This document shows positions 16,787 through 24,755 of a stretch of 64,000 bases of DNA, piece after piece (the stretch's first letter is position 1; every line of letters begins with the position of its first letter). The translations under genes and the position numbers were made by a program. Below the pieces are notes generated by a model. It did not search any database. It was not told where the DNA came from and saw nothing but the letters and a program-made list of their open reading frames with translations. Source of the stretch: JBMTVN01 sp046047235 (GTDB lineage Bacteria; Verrucomicrobiota; Verrucomicrobiia; Limisphaerales; JAHDYP01); NCBI GenBank assembly GCA_046047235.1, contig JBJOII010000002.1, forward strand, positions 1 to 64,000. Reading direction: 5' to 3'.

Positions 16787-17248
16787 ATGAGTTCCCGGAG
16801 ACGACCAATCCATACGGAGTTTATCGAGCGGACTTATGAGATTCCGGGCGACCTGATTCCCATGGAGGTGAGGCGGGTATTGTTGTTGGAGGACGACGAC
16901 AAGCTGGCTGAGACGATCAAGGACCTGCTGTCTGCCCGTCATTATGTGGTGGATCGGGTGGTGAATGGGGCGGAGGGTTTGAAGTTGGTTTTGGCGGAGG
17001 ATTATCACGCTATTTTGTGTGACATGGTGATGCCGGATTTTCCGGGCGACATGTTTTACGTGGCAGTGAAGCGGGTGAAGCCGCATTTATGCCGGAGGTT
17101 TGTATTTATGACCGGGCAACGGGCTGACGCGCGTATTGTCCGGTTTCTGGAGGAGATCAAAGGGGTGGTTTTGTGGAAGCCGTTTGAGTTCAAGAAGCTT
17201 TTCAACGTGATTGACTTTGCTTCCCGGAACGTGGATGCGGGCGGGTGA
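16787..17248 (+). CDS. Single-domain response regulator receiver protein
   Basis: The 153-residue protein is a CheY-like receiver with a 25-residue N-terminal tail and no output domain. The acidic pocket is LLLEDDDKLAETI, the phospho-acceptor Asp is in AILCDMVMPDFPGDMF, the Thr is in FVFMTGQRAD and the Lys is in VVLWKPFEFKKL. I chose the ATG at 16787 because the earlier GTG of the same frame lies inside the tRNA; the ATG at 16862 is a second option. No kinase is adjacent. The transketolase gene follows after 73 bases. Confidence 0.8.
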   Translation: MSSRRRPIHTEFIERTYEIPGDLIPMEVRRVLLLEDDDKLAETIKDLLSARHYVVDRVVNGAEGLKLVLAEDYHAILCDMVMPDFPGDMFYVAVKRVKPHLCRRFVFMTGQRADARIVRFLEEIKGVVLWKPFEFKKLFNVIDFASRNVDAGG

Positions 17249-17321
17249 GGTAAGACTTTCCTTTGCGGTGGTAGTTCAGCAGACTCGCCGTTTAACGAAT
17301 TACGAAAAGAGCATTGTTATC

Positions 17322-19394
17322 ATGGGTGCTGATCAATCTGTAGCGCAGAAGGTGGACGCTCCGCCGTTGAGTCCGTTGGATTTGAAGTCACGATTGGCGG
17401 CAGCGCCATCCGGGGGTCCCCGGTTTGCGGTGAAGGTGCGGAATCGTGCCGGTGAGGAGGTGGTATTGGCGGATCCGAGGGCGACCCGGGCGTTGGTAAT
17501 GTTGATGAACATTCATGCGGTGACCGGCGGGGCGGCGTGTCATTGGGGTGGTCCTGCTGCGTTTGCCGAGATCAATGCTGCGCTGCACGGCATGATGTTT
17601 GGGGTGTCTGACAGGCTTTGGCATGAGGCGTTTCACTATGTAAACGATGCCGGGCACGCGGAGAACGGCGTGTATGCCCTGAGGGCGAACTATGGGTTTG
17701 ACGGGTTGTCGTTGGAGGATTTGCGTGGTTTTCGGAGTATCAACAGCAAGCTGACAGGGCATGGGGAGTCGCATCTGAATCCTGAGGGTGTGTTGTTGAG
17801 CAACGGTCCATTGAGTTCTTCGGTGGGGCAGGCACAGGGTCTGGCGATGGCCGACCGTGTTGCGGGGAGTGACAGGGTGACGTTGCTGGTGGTGTCTGAC
17901 GGGGCGTCGATGGAAGGTGAGGCGAAGGAGGCCTATGCTGCTATTCCCGGGCTGGCGACACGCGGGCGGTTGAATCCGTTTGTGATGGTGATTTCCGACA
18001 ATGACACCAAATTGTCGGGGCGGATTTCGGGAGATTCATTTTCGATGGGTCCTTCGCTGGAGGCGTTGGATGACCTGGGGTGGCAGGTGCTGAAGGTGAA
18101 CGAGGGGCACAATCTGGAAGCGGTGTATCAGGCTATTGAGCAGGGTTTGGAGGAGGCGCGAAACAATCCCAAGAGGCCGGTGTGCATTTGGGTGAAGACC
18201 GTGAAGGGGTATGGCATTGAGTCTACTGCGGTCGACAAGGCGGGCGGGCACGGGTTTCCGTTGAAGAACGGCGAGAAGGCTTTGGAATGGCTGGCTGAGC
18301 TCTATGCGGGGGAGGAACCGCCGGCTGTCTTGAAGGACTGGGCAGTGGAGTTGCGGGAAGTTTGGGAAGCCAAGGAGGCGGAGAAGAAGGCCAAGGCTGC
18401 GGTTTCGGCCCCGGCTGCTGTGGGGGTGAAGAAGGACAAGATTCAGGCCGGGCTGGCGAAGGGCGCGATTCGGGCGGCGGTGGAAGGCTATCCGGTTTAT
18501 TCCATTTCATCTGACGTGCAGGGTTCGACGGGCATGGCTCCTTTCCAGAAGACTTTTCCTGACCGCTGGGTGGACGTGGGTATAGCCGAGGCGAACATGG
18601 TCAGTGTTGGGGCTGGTTTTTCCAAGCGGGGGTATGTGGCTGTGGTGGACACCTTTGGCCAGTTTGGTGTGACCAAGGGGAATCTGCCGTTGACGATGGC
18701 TGCATTGTCCCAGGCACCGGTGATTGCGGTGTTTTCCCATGTGGGTTTTCAGGATGCGGCGGATGGAGCCAGCCATCAGGCAACCACGTATTTTGCGGCG
18801 GTGAGCAGCATACCGCACACGGCGGTGGTGGTGCCCAGTTGCGCGGATGAAGCCGAGGCCTTGATGCATGAGGCGATTGTGCGGCAGGCGGAGGATCGCA
18901 AGGCGGGCAGGGATGGTGAGAGCGTGGTGTTTTTCGTGGGGCGGGAGAACTATCCTGTTTCGTGGGTTGCGGGCTTCAAGCCTGGCTGGGGTAAAGCTCA
19001 AGTGTTGAGCGAGGGAGGGGACGTGGTGTTGGTGAGCTGCGGGCCTCTGCTGGGCAAGGCGATTGAAGCGGGCAGACTGCTTGAGGCGCAGGGGATTCGT
19101 GCGTCGGTGGTGAATGTGCCATTTGTGAACCGGGTTGATCTGGAGACTCTGGCGCCCTTGGTGAAAGCGGCATCGGGGCGGCTGGTGACGTTGGAGGATC
19201 ATCAGGTTCTTGGCGGCATGGGAGGGATGCTTTCGCACGCCCTGAGTCAGGCTGGAGTTGCGCATTGTGTGAGGAGCCTGGGGATTTCCGGAGAGTTCGG
19301 CCAGTCGGCGTATCTTGCCGAGCAGTTGTATGAGAAGCATGGCATGACGGCCAAGGCCATGGCAGAGGCTGCTGTGGCGTTGGTGCGCGGCTGA
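17322..19394 (+). CDS. Transketolase-family thiamine diphosphate enzyme, divergent
   Basis: The 690-residue protein has the three-domain transketolase layout: TPP-binding (about 40-340), pyrimidine-binding (about 370-550) and C-terminal (about 560-690). The ATG at 17322 was chosen over the longer frame that overlaps the preceding gene. The PP-domain motif reads VSDGASMEGEAKEAY where classical enzymes have GDG. The usual SGHPG region is replaced by AVTGGAACHWGGPAAFAEIN. FDTFGQFG-like and VGFQDAADGASHQATTYF segments in the second domain retain the family shape, including the catalytic-site Glu in VGIAEANMVSVGAG. It probably acts in the pentose phosphate pathway, but the altered N-terminus leaves room for another ketose substrate. 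Confidence 0.8.
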   Translation: MGADQSVAQKVDAPPLSPLDLKSRLAAAPSGGPRFAVKVRNRAGEEVVLADPRATRALVMLMNIHAVTGGAACHWGGPAAFAEINAALHGMMFGVSDRLWHEAFHYVNDAGHAENGVYALRANYGFDGLSLEDLRGFRSINSKLTGHGESHLNPEGVLLSNGPLSSSVGQAQGLAMADRVAGSDRVTLLVVSDGASMEGEAKEAYAAIPGLATRGRLNPFVMVISDNDTKLSGRISGDSFSMGPSLEALDDLGWQVLKVNEGHNLEAVYQAIEQGLEEARNNPKRPVCIWVKTVKGYGIESTAVDKAGGHGFPLKNGEKALEWLAELYAGEEPPAVLKDWAVELREVWEAKEAEKKAKAAVSAPAAVGVKKDKIQAGLAKGAIRAAVEGYPVYSISSDVQGSTGMAPFQKTFPDRWVDVGIAEANMVSVGAGFSKRGYVAVVDTFGQFGVTKGNLPLTMAALSQAPVIAVFSHVGFQDAADGASHQATTYFAAVSSIPHTAVVVPSCADEAEALMHEAIVRQAEDRKAGRDGESVVFFVGRENYPVSWVAGFKPGWGKAQVLSEGGDVVLVSCGPLLGKAIEAGRLLEAQGIRASVVNVPFVNRVDLETLAPLVKAASGRLVTLEDHQVLGGMGGMLSHALSQAGVAHCVRSLGISGEFGQSAYLAEQLYEKHGMTAKAMAEAAVALVRG

Positions 19395-19511
19395 AGTCGG
19401 AGTTGAAGGGCTGTTGCTAGGGAGCGCTCCCGACTGGGCCGGGAACACCAGTTAGGATGAGCTACTGTTTGTGCCTCCGGGCGCGGTTAGGTTTGCTGCT
19501 TGGAAGGCTCC

Positions 19512-20966
19512 ATGTTCTCGTGGCAGAGTCCTTCTCATACGCCTATGGAATCTCAGAGTTCGAAAGCTCGGGAAGGGTTCTCGTGTCTGATTGTTGAGGA
19601 TGACGAGGGCTTTGCATCCATGGTTGGGGATGTGGTGCGGGACGTGGGGGGGGAGCCCTGCTGGTGTAACACGATTGGGGCTGCGCTGGAGGTGACGGAG
19701 CGGAGGGAGTTTGACCTGGTCTTGATGGACAACCATTTGCCTGATGGCAAGGGTTATGATTTTCACGCGCAATTTAGCCGACGCAATCCTGAGGCTCCGA
19801 TTGTCATGATTACCGGGGCCCCTGATCTTTGCGAGGCGGTTACGCTGACTCGCAACGGGCTGTTTGATTATCTGACCAAGCCGGTAGACACGGAGGTTCT
19901 AGTTGCCTGTTTGGAGCGGGCTCGGCAGCGGATTGGCAGCAAAGCAGGCTTAGGAGTGGGGCCGGGCATTTGGTGGGGGAAGTCGCCGGTGATGCGGGAG
20001 GTTATGCAGCAGGTGGAGCAGGTTGCCCGGCACAGATCGGCCACGGTATTGGTGACGGGGGAGAGTGGAACCGGGAAGGACATCATAGCACGCATGCTGC
20101 ATCGGCTCACGTATGGGGAGGGGGTGGAGGCCCCTTATGTGCCGGTGAACTGTGCTGCGGTTCCGGCGGAGATGTTTGAGGCGGAGTTATTTGGTGCGGA
20201 GAAGGGTGCCTATACCGGGGCTGACCGGCAACGCTTGGGATTAGTTGGTGCGGCGAATGGGGGGACCTTATTTCTGGACGAGATCGGTGAGGTTCCTTTG
20301 CCGTTGCAGGCGAAGCTGCTGCGATTTCTTGAGGACCGGGAATATCGTTCATTGGGTAGTACGGCCTCCCGGCCATTTGTTGGGCGATTTGTGGCAGCGA
20401 CCAACAAATTGCTACGGGATGAAGTGAAGGCTGGCAGGTTTCGGGAGGATTTACTCTTCCGGATTGAGGTGTTTTGCATTGAGCTTCCTCCGTTGAAGCG
20501 TCGGCAGGAGGACATCCCAGGGATGGCGGAATTCTTGTTGGACCAGTTGGCTGGGCGGTATGAGCGGAAAGTGCCACAGATCAAGCCTGAGGATGCAGCC
20601 GCCCTGAAGGCGCACGTATTTCCGGGGAACGTGCGTGAGCTCAGGAATCTTATGGAGCGTTCCCTATTGCGAACACCTGAGGATGGGGAGTGGCTATCGT
20701 TTAATCGAGACTGGCTGGTCTTAGCCGATGAAGGGCGGGTTCCGTCCATGGGGGGTGCGACGCGTCCGGCGTCGGGTATGGCGGCTTGTATTGACCGCAC
20801 CGATCTGACTCCGCTGGAGGCGCAGGAGTACGGTTTGATTCGGGAGACTTTAAGGGAGACTGGTGGGGCGATCCGGAAGGCCGCCGGAAAGCTGGGGCTT
20901 TCACCTCAGGCTTTGCTGAGGCGGTTGGAGAAGTGGCCGGAGCTGCGGCAGAGTTCTCAGGATTGA
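19512..20966 (+). CDS. NtrC-family sigma54-dependent response regulator
   Basis: The 484-residue protein has a receiver domain (about 20-140; acceptor Asp in DLVLMDNHLPDGKG, Lys in YLTKPVDTEV). An AAA+ domain (about 155-395) follows, with Walker A GESGTGKD, the sigma54-contact loop EKGAYTGADRQR (GAYTGA for GAFTGA), Walker B GTLFLDEIGEVPL and the arginine-finger segment. A Fis-type helix-turn-helix (about 445-480, AIRKAAGKLGLSPQALLRRL) ends it. The start is the ATG at 19512; a TTG at 19500 is also possible. Two sigma54 promoters with shared upstream sites lie just downstream, so these are its likely targets. Its cognate kinase may be the hybrid kinase at 28395. Confidence 0.92.
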   Translation: MFSWQSPSHTPMESQSSKAREGFSCLIVEDDEGFASMVGDVVRDVGGEPCWCNTIGAALEVTERREFDLVLMDNHLPDGKGYDFHAQFSRRNPEAPIVMITGAPDLCEAVTLTRNGLFDYLTKPVDTEVLVACLERARQRIGSKAGLGVGPGIWWGKSPVMREVMQQVEQVARHRSATVLVTGESGTGKDIIARMLHRLTYGEGVEAPYVPVNCAAVPAEMFEAELFGAEKGAYTGADRQRLGLVGAANGGTLFLDEIGEVPLPLQAKLLRFLEDREYRSLGSTASRPFVGRFVAATNKLLRDEVKAGRFREDLLFRIEVFCIELPPLKRRQEDIPGMAEFLLDQLAGRYERKVPQIKPEDAAALKAHVFPGNVRELRNLMERSLLRTPEDGEWLSFNRDWLVLADEGRVPSMGGATRPASGMAACIDRTDLTPLEAQEYGLIRETLRETGGAIRKAAGKLGLSPQALLRRLEKWPELRQSSQD

Positions 20967-20972
20967 GAGAGT

Positions 20973-21007
20973 GTTCCTAATGCGGAGCGGTGTTCCGGTA
21001 GTGGAAC
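20973..21007 (+). promoter_or_regulatory. Upstream activator sites GTTCC-N6-GGAAC, first cluster
   Basis: Two copies of the motif GTTCC-N6-GGAAC lie immediately after the activator gene. The copy at 20992-21007 (GTTCCGGTAGTGGAAC) has perfect arms. The copy at 20973-20988 (GTTCCTAATGCGGAGC) has one mismatch. They are 19 bases apart, about two helical turns, and about 145-180 bases upstream of the sigma54 promoter at 21151. The same motif occurs upstream of the next sigma54 promoter. I infer that they are binding sites of the NtrC-type protein encoded just before them. Confidence 0.7.
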
Positions 21008-21150
21008 GGGTGCGTTCGTTCTGGGAGGCGGAGGTTGGCTTGGGTTTGGGGTGTTCCATTTGGCTTTAATGGCTTCCGAGTTGAACCTTTTCGAGGAAAA
21101 CTACGATCTTTGTATGAATTCTGGTTCGTGGGTAGCTCAGGTTCTGGCGA

Positions 21151-21166
21151 TGGCACTACGGATGCT
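21151..21166 (+). promoter_or_regulatory. Sigma54 (-24/-12) promoter of the 21233 gene
   Basis: The sequence TGGCACTACGGATGCT matches the sigma54 consensus TGGCAC-N5-TTGCW, with GG and GC exactly spaced and one mismatch (A for T) in the -12 element. Transcription would start near 21177, about 56 bases before the gene. Confidence 0.75.
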
Positions 21167-21232
21167 GATTGGTGGGATATGCCCTACGTCGAATAGTGGA
21201 TATGGGGTGGTTGGAGTGCGTGGGTTAGCTAA

Positions 21233-23005
21233 ATGAGATCAGCAAAGCGAATAGCACCAGTGATTGAAGACTTCGGCTCGAGAGCCTCTCGGGTTTGGGG
21301 TGTTGTTCTAACTATGTGCTGTCTGCTGCTGGGGTTAACTCCTATGGGTGCTGCGGATTTCCAGGATGATTTTGCAGTGCGTGAGGTTGTGCTGGAGGGT
21401 GACGGTCAGCTGGACGGCAACAACGAGTTGGCCACATTTGAAGTGGACGAGCCTGAGCACGGGGGCAAGCCCGGCGGGCATTCCATATGGGTATCGTGGG
21501 TGGCACCGGCTGATGGCATTGTGACTTTCAGGACGGATGGGAGTTCCTTTGACACCTTACTTTCCGCGTATTATCTGGATCCGCCGGAGTCTGCTGAATT
21601 GGATCGTTTGAAGGAAGTCGCCCGCAACGACGATGCGCCCGGGAGTGGTTCGGCTAGCATGATTCAATTTGGAGCGCTGGAGGGGTGGAGGTATGAGGTG
21701 GCGGTGGATGGGTATCGGGGAGAGGTGGGTGATGTACGGTTGCGGTGGGACTTTGTGAACGCCACGTCTCCGCCGCCGATTATTGTGAGTGTGCCGCGTG
21801 ACCGGGCGGTTGGAGAGGCTGATTCCGTGACCTTGGCCTTTGATGTTCTGGCTTCCGAGGAGCTGGATCTGCAATGGAGGCTGAACGGGGATTCGATTGA
21901 GGCGAAGGGGCCTGTCCTGGTTTTGCCGAGTGTTCAGGCGACGAATGTTGGCCGATACACACTGCGGGTGCGTTTGGGAGACGTCCGCTTTGAGACTACG
22001 CCGAGCGAACTGCAGATTAGCTCGGAGGGTGATCTCGACCTGCTGGCGCGGGACAAGGTACTGGATGCTGTGGAAGGCGTTTCAGCTGGAGGAGGGGCAG
22101 GTTTGGGACTTTCCCGTATGGGTAGGTTGGCGCCGGCTGGGGATGGGGTTGCGCGGGGTTACAACGGAACACAGATATTCAACACCCTGTATGCGACGGC
22201 AGAACCGGATGAACCGATCCACTGTGGGTTGGCGGGGGGCGCATCCTATTGGCTATCCTATGAGGCTCCTGAGGACGGGTTGTTGTCTTTGGATACTCAG
22301 GGAAGCGATTTTGACACCTACCTCGCGGTTTATACTTATGATCCGCCCCTTCTGGGTTATTCCGGTTTGGTGCAGGTGGCTTGTGATAATGACGGAATTG
22401 CCGTGGGTGGGGCGGCACGGGTCGAGTTTCCGGCGGAGAGGAATCGCCGATATCTGGTGGTGGTGGATGGCATTGGGGGTGCGCGAGGGACAGCTAATCT
22501 GAACTACGCTTTGCAGACGAATGCTGTGGAGGCTCCTGTGGTCCATTCGATTGCCGGGCCTGGGGCAGTTGCTACGGGAGACTCGGTGGAGATTGTGGCA
22601 GTGGTGGAGGGGGCTGAGCCCATCAGCTTCACTTGGTATAGGGACGAGGTGCTTCTGGGACCGGGCTTGGGAACATCTCTGCTGCTGACGAATGTTACCT
22701 TACTGGATGCCGGTCGCTATTCGATTCGGGCTGAGAATGCCGGGGGGATGGCTGTGAGCGATGGGTTTGATCTGCGGGTATTTGATCCGCCGAAGCTCCA
22801 GTTCCGTCGGGAGCATGGCTTGATGTTGATCGATGTGGAGACGAGGGCTGGTGGCTCGTATAGCTTGGAGAGTTACCCGGGTGGGGAGGGGCAGCCATTC
22901 TGGGTTGAGCGGGACGGTCCCGTGGCTGGCGATGGTGGCTGGTTAACCTTCACCAATGGGATGTCCGGGGTGGGGGCTTCATTCTTTCGTGTTCGTATTC
23001 AATGA
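21233..23005 (+). CDS. Secreted Ig-like/PPC-type surface protein under sigma54 control
   Basis: The 590-residue protein has an N-terminal hydrophobic export signal (about residues 20-42, VVLTMCCLLLGLTPMGAA). It then shows an alternating repeat. A beta domain with VSWVAPADGIVTFRTDGSSF and SFDTLLSAYYLDPP (about 45-175) resembles the bacterial pre-peptidase C-terminal fold. An Ig-like segment (about 185-265) follows, then a second such beta domain (about 310-430, YWLSYEAPEDGLLSLDTQGS, DFDTYLAVYTYDPP) and a second Ig-like segment (about 440-515, SFTWYRDEVLL, DAGRYSIRAENAGG). The C-terminus (YSLESYPGG to FFRVRIQ) matches the short verrucomicrobial 'LE.S...FFR' domain. No enzyme motif is seen; an adhesive or matrix role is likely. 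The promoter is the sigma54 site at 21151. Confidence 0.75.
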   Translation: MRSAKRIAPVIEDFGSRASRVWGVVLTMCCLLLGLTPMGAADFQDDFAVREVVLEGDGQLDGNNELATFEVDEPEHGGKPGGHSIWVSWVAPADGIVTFRTDGSSFDTLLSAYYLDPPESAELDRLKEVARNDDAPGSGSASMIQFGALEGWRYEVAVDGYRGEVGDVRLRWDFVNATSPPPIIVSVPRDRAVGEADSVTLAFDVLASEELDLQWRLNGDSIEAKGPVLVLPSVQATNVGRYTLRVRLGDVRFETTPSELQISSEGDLDLLARDKVLDAVEGVSAGGGAGLGLSRMGRLAPAGDGVARGYNGTQIFNTLYATAEPDEPIHCGLAGGASYWLSYEAPEDGLLSLDTQGSDFDTYLAVYTYDPPLLGYSGLVQVACDNDGIAVGGAARVEFPAERNRRYLVVVDGIGGARGTANLNYALQTNAVEAPVVHSIAGPGAVATGDSVEIVAVVEGAEPISFTWYRDEVLLGPGLGTSLLLTNVTLLDAGRYSIRAENAGGMAVSDGFDLRVFDPPKLQFRREHGLMLIDVETRAGGSYSLESYPGGEGQPFWVERDGPVAGDGGWLTFTNGMSGVGASFFRVRIQ

Positions 23006-23015
23006 AGTTTTCGCG

Positions 23016-23067
23016 GGTGTTCCGTGGACGGAACACCTGTTCCGCGAGGTGAACAGGGAGCTGTTCC
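23016..23067 (+). promoter_or_regulatory. Upstream activator sites GTTCC-N6-GGAAC, second cluster
   Basis: A perfect inverted repeat with 10-base arms and a 2-base centre lies at 23016-23037 (core GTGTTCCGTGGACGGAACAC at 23017-23036). A second site at 23039-23054 reads GTTCCGCGAGGTGAAC, with one mismatch in the right arm. A third GTTCC half-site is at 23063-23067. The GTTCC elements are spaced 20 and 24 bases apart, and the cluster is 65-115 bases upstream of the sigma54 promoter at 23130. This is the textbook arrangement for an NtrC-type activator. Confidence 0.75.
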
Positions 23068-23087
23068 GATAGCGAAAGCGAGAGTGC

Positions 23088-23113
23088 AAAAAGCCCAATT
23101 TACGGCCTTTTTT
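23088..23113 (+). terminator. Probable intrinsic terminator after the 21233 gene
   Basis: AAAAAGCC at 23088-23095 can pair with GGC plus TTTTT (23104-23112) with one bulged C, leaving an eight-base loop and ending in a T-run. It lies 83 bases after the stop codon, between the activator sites and the next sigma54 promoter. Confidence 0.5.
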
Positions 23114-23129
23114 GGTGCTTTTTCGAGAG

Positions 23130-23145
23130 TGGCACGATGCTAGCT
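23130..23145 (+). promoter_or_regulatory. Sigma54 (-24/-12) promoter of the 23175 gene
   Basis: The sequence TGGCACGATGCTAGCT matches TGGCACG-N4-TTGCW with a single mismatch, and the invariant GG and GC have correct spacing. Transcription would start near 23156, about 19 bases before the ATG at 23175. Confidence 0.8.
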
Positions 23146-23174
23146 AAGGTGGTTGCAGCTTTGAAATTGAATTT

Positions 23175-24647
23175 ATGATTATGAAGAACAAAACGAAGAT
23201 GATGTGCTGGCAGGCGGCCTTGGTGGCCTGTCTTATTCCTCAGGTTGGATTCGCCCAGGAGGACAGCCTGCAGGTGTTCAAGGCGGTGGAGGTGGAGTTC
23301 GGCACTCAGCCGGGCAAGGTTTACACCCTTGAAGGTTCCTACGATCTTGTGACTTGGGAAGCCTTGGAAGACAGGGTGTTTGGGCATGGTGGAATTGAGC
23401 GTCGGCTTTTTTCGGCCCGCAGCTTGAACCAGGCGGTGCCTGACTATTTCCGGCTGGTAGTTGGAGAGACGGCGATCGACGGACTGGCTCCTTGGGCGCT
23501 GAGCGGTGTGACGATCAACATGGACGATCAGCCCGGCGGTGACCTCATGATGTTCAACTCGGAGAGCGAAGGTATCGACGGGGGCATTACTCCTGATCCG
23601 TTTACCTACACCTACGTGCGGACGGGGCCGGATGAAGGTCAGATTGAGATCTTCTATGATTCAAAGAAACGCGATGTGTTGCACCTGACCTTTACTTCCT
23701 CCGGCAACGGAACCTGGGTGCGGGACGAGTATCGCAAGGGCAAGTTGAAGGACCGGGATGCCGGCATCTTCAGCGTGGTGACGGATGACGGTGGTCAGAT
23801 CCCTGGCGGTGGGGCTGGAGGTGGCACAACAGATCCGAATCTGCCGACCGAGATGCCCGTAGACTTGGAAGGATTGACCTATAGTTTCCACAGTGGTGGT
23901 CATCCCGATCGTCTGGTGTTCGAGACCGCCACGTCCGGTACCGAGTATGGTGATGATGAAGACGACAATGAAGCGAACGTCTTTACCTACACCTACACCC
24001 AGACGGGTGTAGATACCGCGGTGCTGCTGGTTCAGTTTAAGGCGGATAAATGGGACGAGTACGAGTTGACCTTCAGCAACGGCGCGCAGGGCAGCTTCAT
24101 CCGTAAAGAATACAAGGATGGTGAGCTAGACGACACGGATATGGGGATGTTCAGCCCTGTTGATTCCGCCGCGAGCGGTTCTACCGGTACCGACGACAAT
24201 GGCGGTGCGACTGGTGGCACCGATGATAATGGTGGCACGACTGGTGGCACCGATGACAATGGTGGCACGACTGGTGGCACTGACGACAATGGTGGTGCGA
24301 CTGGCGGGACTGGAGACAATGGTGGTGTGGATGTTGCGGCGGCTGTGGCGGTTGAAGGCTTCAACTACTCGATGGTTGTAGGCCTGCAGACGGTCCGGCT
24401 GGAGTTCAGCGGTGCTGCCTCCGGCACGGAGCACGATGACAGCGGTCCTAATTCCTTCACCTATACCTACGAGGTGACCGGTGATGCGACTGCGAACCTG
24501 GTGATCGTTCTAAAGTCTGACAAGTGGGATGAGTATTCCCTGACCTTCACTGGCGATGGAGTTGGCACATTCGAGCGGACGGAGTATGACAACAACCTGC
24601 TGAAGGACACGGACAGTGGGACGTTCTCGGCGGTGTCCATCAACTAA
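23175..24647 (+). CDS. Secreted protein with three copies of an unrecognised beta domain and a TGGTDDNG linker
   Basis: The 490-residue protein has a signal peptide (AALVACLIPQVGFAQ; MKN at 23181 is an alternative start). Next comes a short domain of the type YTLEGSYDLVTWEAL...FRLVV (about 30-100), which in related proteins is usually C-terminal. Three copies of a domain of about 95 residues follow (about 105-200, 225-325 and 388-490). Each carries FTYTY, a TG.D turn, L.....KWDEY.LTF, G.G.F.R.EY..G.L.D.D.G.FS.V. Between copies two and three is an Asp/Gly/Thr-rich linker of ten-residue repeats (DDNGG[AT]TGGT). I know no family for the domain. The acidic linker could bind calcium. It is expressed from the sigma54 promoter at 23130 and ends before a strong terminator. 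Confidence 0.8.
   Translation: MIMKNKTKMMCWQAALVACLIPQVGFAQEDSLQVFKAVEVEFGTQPGKVYTLEGSYDLVTWEALEDRVFGHGGIERRLFSARSLNQAVPDYFRLVVGETAIDGLAPWALSGVTINMDDQPGGDLMMFNSESEGIDGGITPDPFTYTYVRTGPDEGQIEIFYDSKKRDVLHLTFTSSGNGTWVRDEYRKGKLKDRDAGIFSVVTDDGGQIPGGGAGGGTTDPNLPTEMPVDLEGLTYSFHSGGHPDRLVFETATSGTEYGDDEDDNEANVFTYTYTQTGVDTAVLLVQFKADKWDEYELTFSNGAQGSFIRKEYKDGELDDTDMGMFSPVDSAASGSTGTDDNGGATGGTDDNGGTTGGTDDNGGTTGGTDDNGGATGGTGDNGGVDVAAAVAVEGFNYSMVVGLQTVRLEFSGAASGTEHDDSGPNSFTYTYEVTGDATANLVIVLKSDKWDEYSLTFTGDGVGTFERTEYDNNLLKDTDSGTFSAVSIN
24192..24326 (+). repeat. 30-bp tandem repeat coding the DDNGG-TTGGT linker
   Basis: Four full units of 30 bases and a half unit lie at 24192, 24222, 24252, 24282 and 24312, differing at a few third positions. 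Each unit encodes ten residues, so copy number can change without a frameshift. Confidence 0.9.
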
Positions 24648-24665
24648 GATGCGACGATGATGTGA

Positions 24666-24701
24666 CCGCCGGGCACGTTTCGCGTGTCCGGCGGTTTGTT
24701 T
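24666..24701 (+). terminator. Strong intrinsic terminator between the 23175 and 24756 genes
   Basis: A 12-pair stem (24666-24677 with 24683-24694, one G-T pair) with a five-base loop TTTCG is followed by TTTGTTT. It lies 19 bases after the stop of the repeat-domain gene. I found no second sigma54 promoter between this hairpin and the FecR-barrel gene, so that gene needs either readthrough or another promoter. Confidence 0.85.
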
Positions 24702-24755
24702 GATGGGTGGGTGTGAGGCGGGGTTGAACCCGGTCCGGCTATTGAGGAGACAAGA

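Noticed and set aside
19421..19432. GGGAGCGCTCCC palindrome after the transketolase gene as a terminator
   Set aside because: It is a short perfect palindrome without a loop or a T-run, so I do not count it as an intrinsic terminator.
24192..24326. Tandem repeats as a possible CRISPR array
   Set aside because: The units are contiguous without spacers and encode an in-frame protein linker. No cas genes or spacer arrays occur in the window.
21233..24647. PEP-CTERM or LPXTG-type sorting signals on the sigma54-controlled secreted proteins
   Set aside because: Neither protein has the motif, a C-terminal membrane helix or a basic tail.
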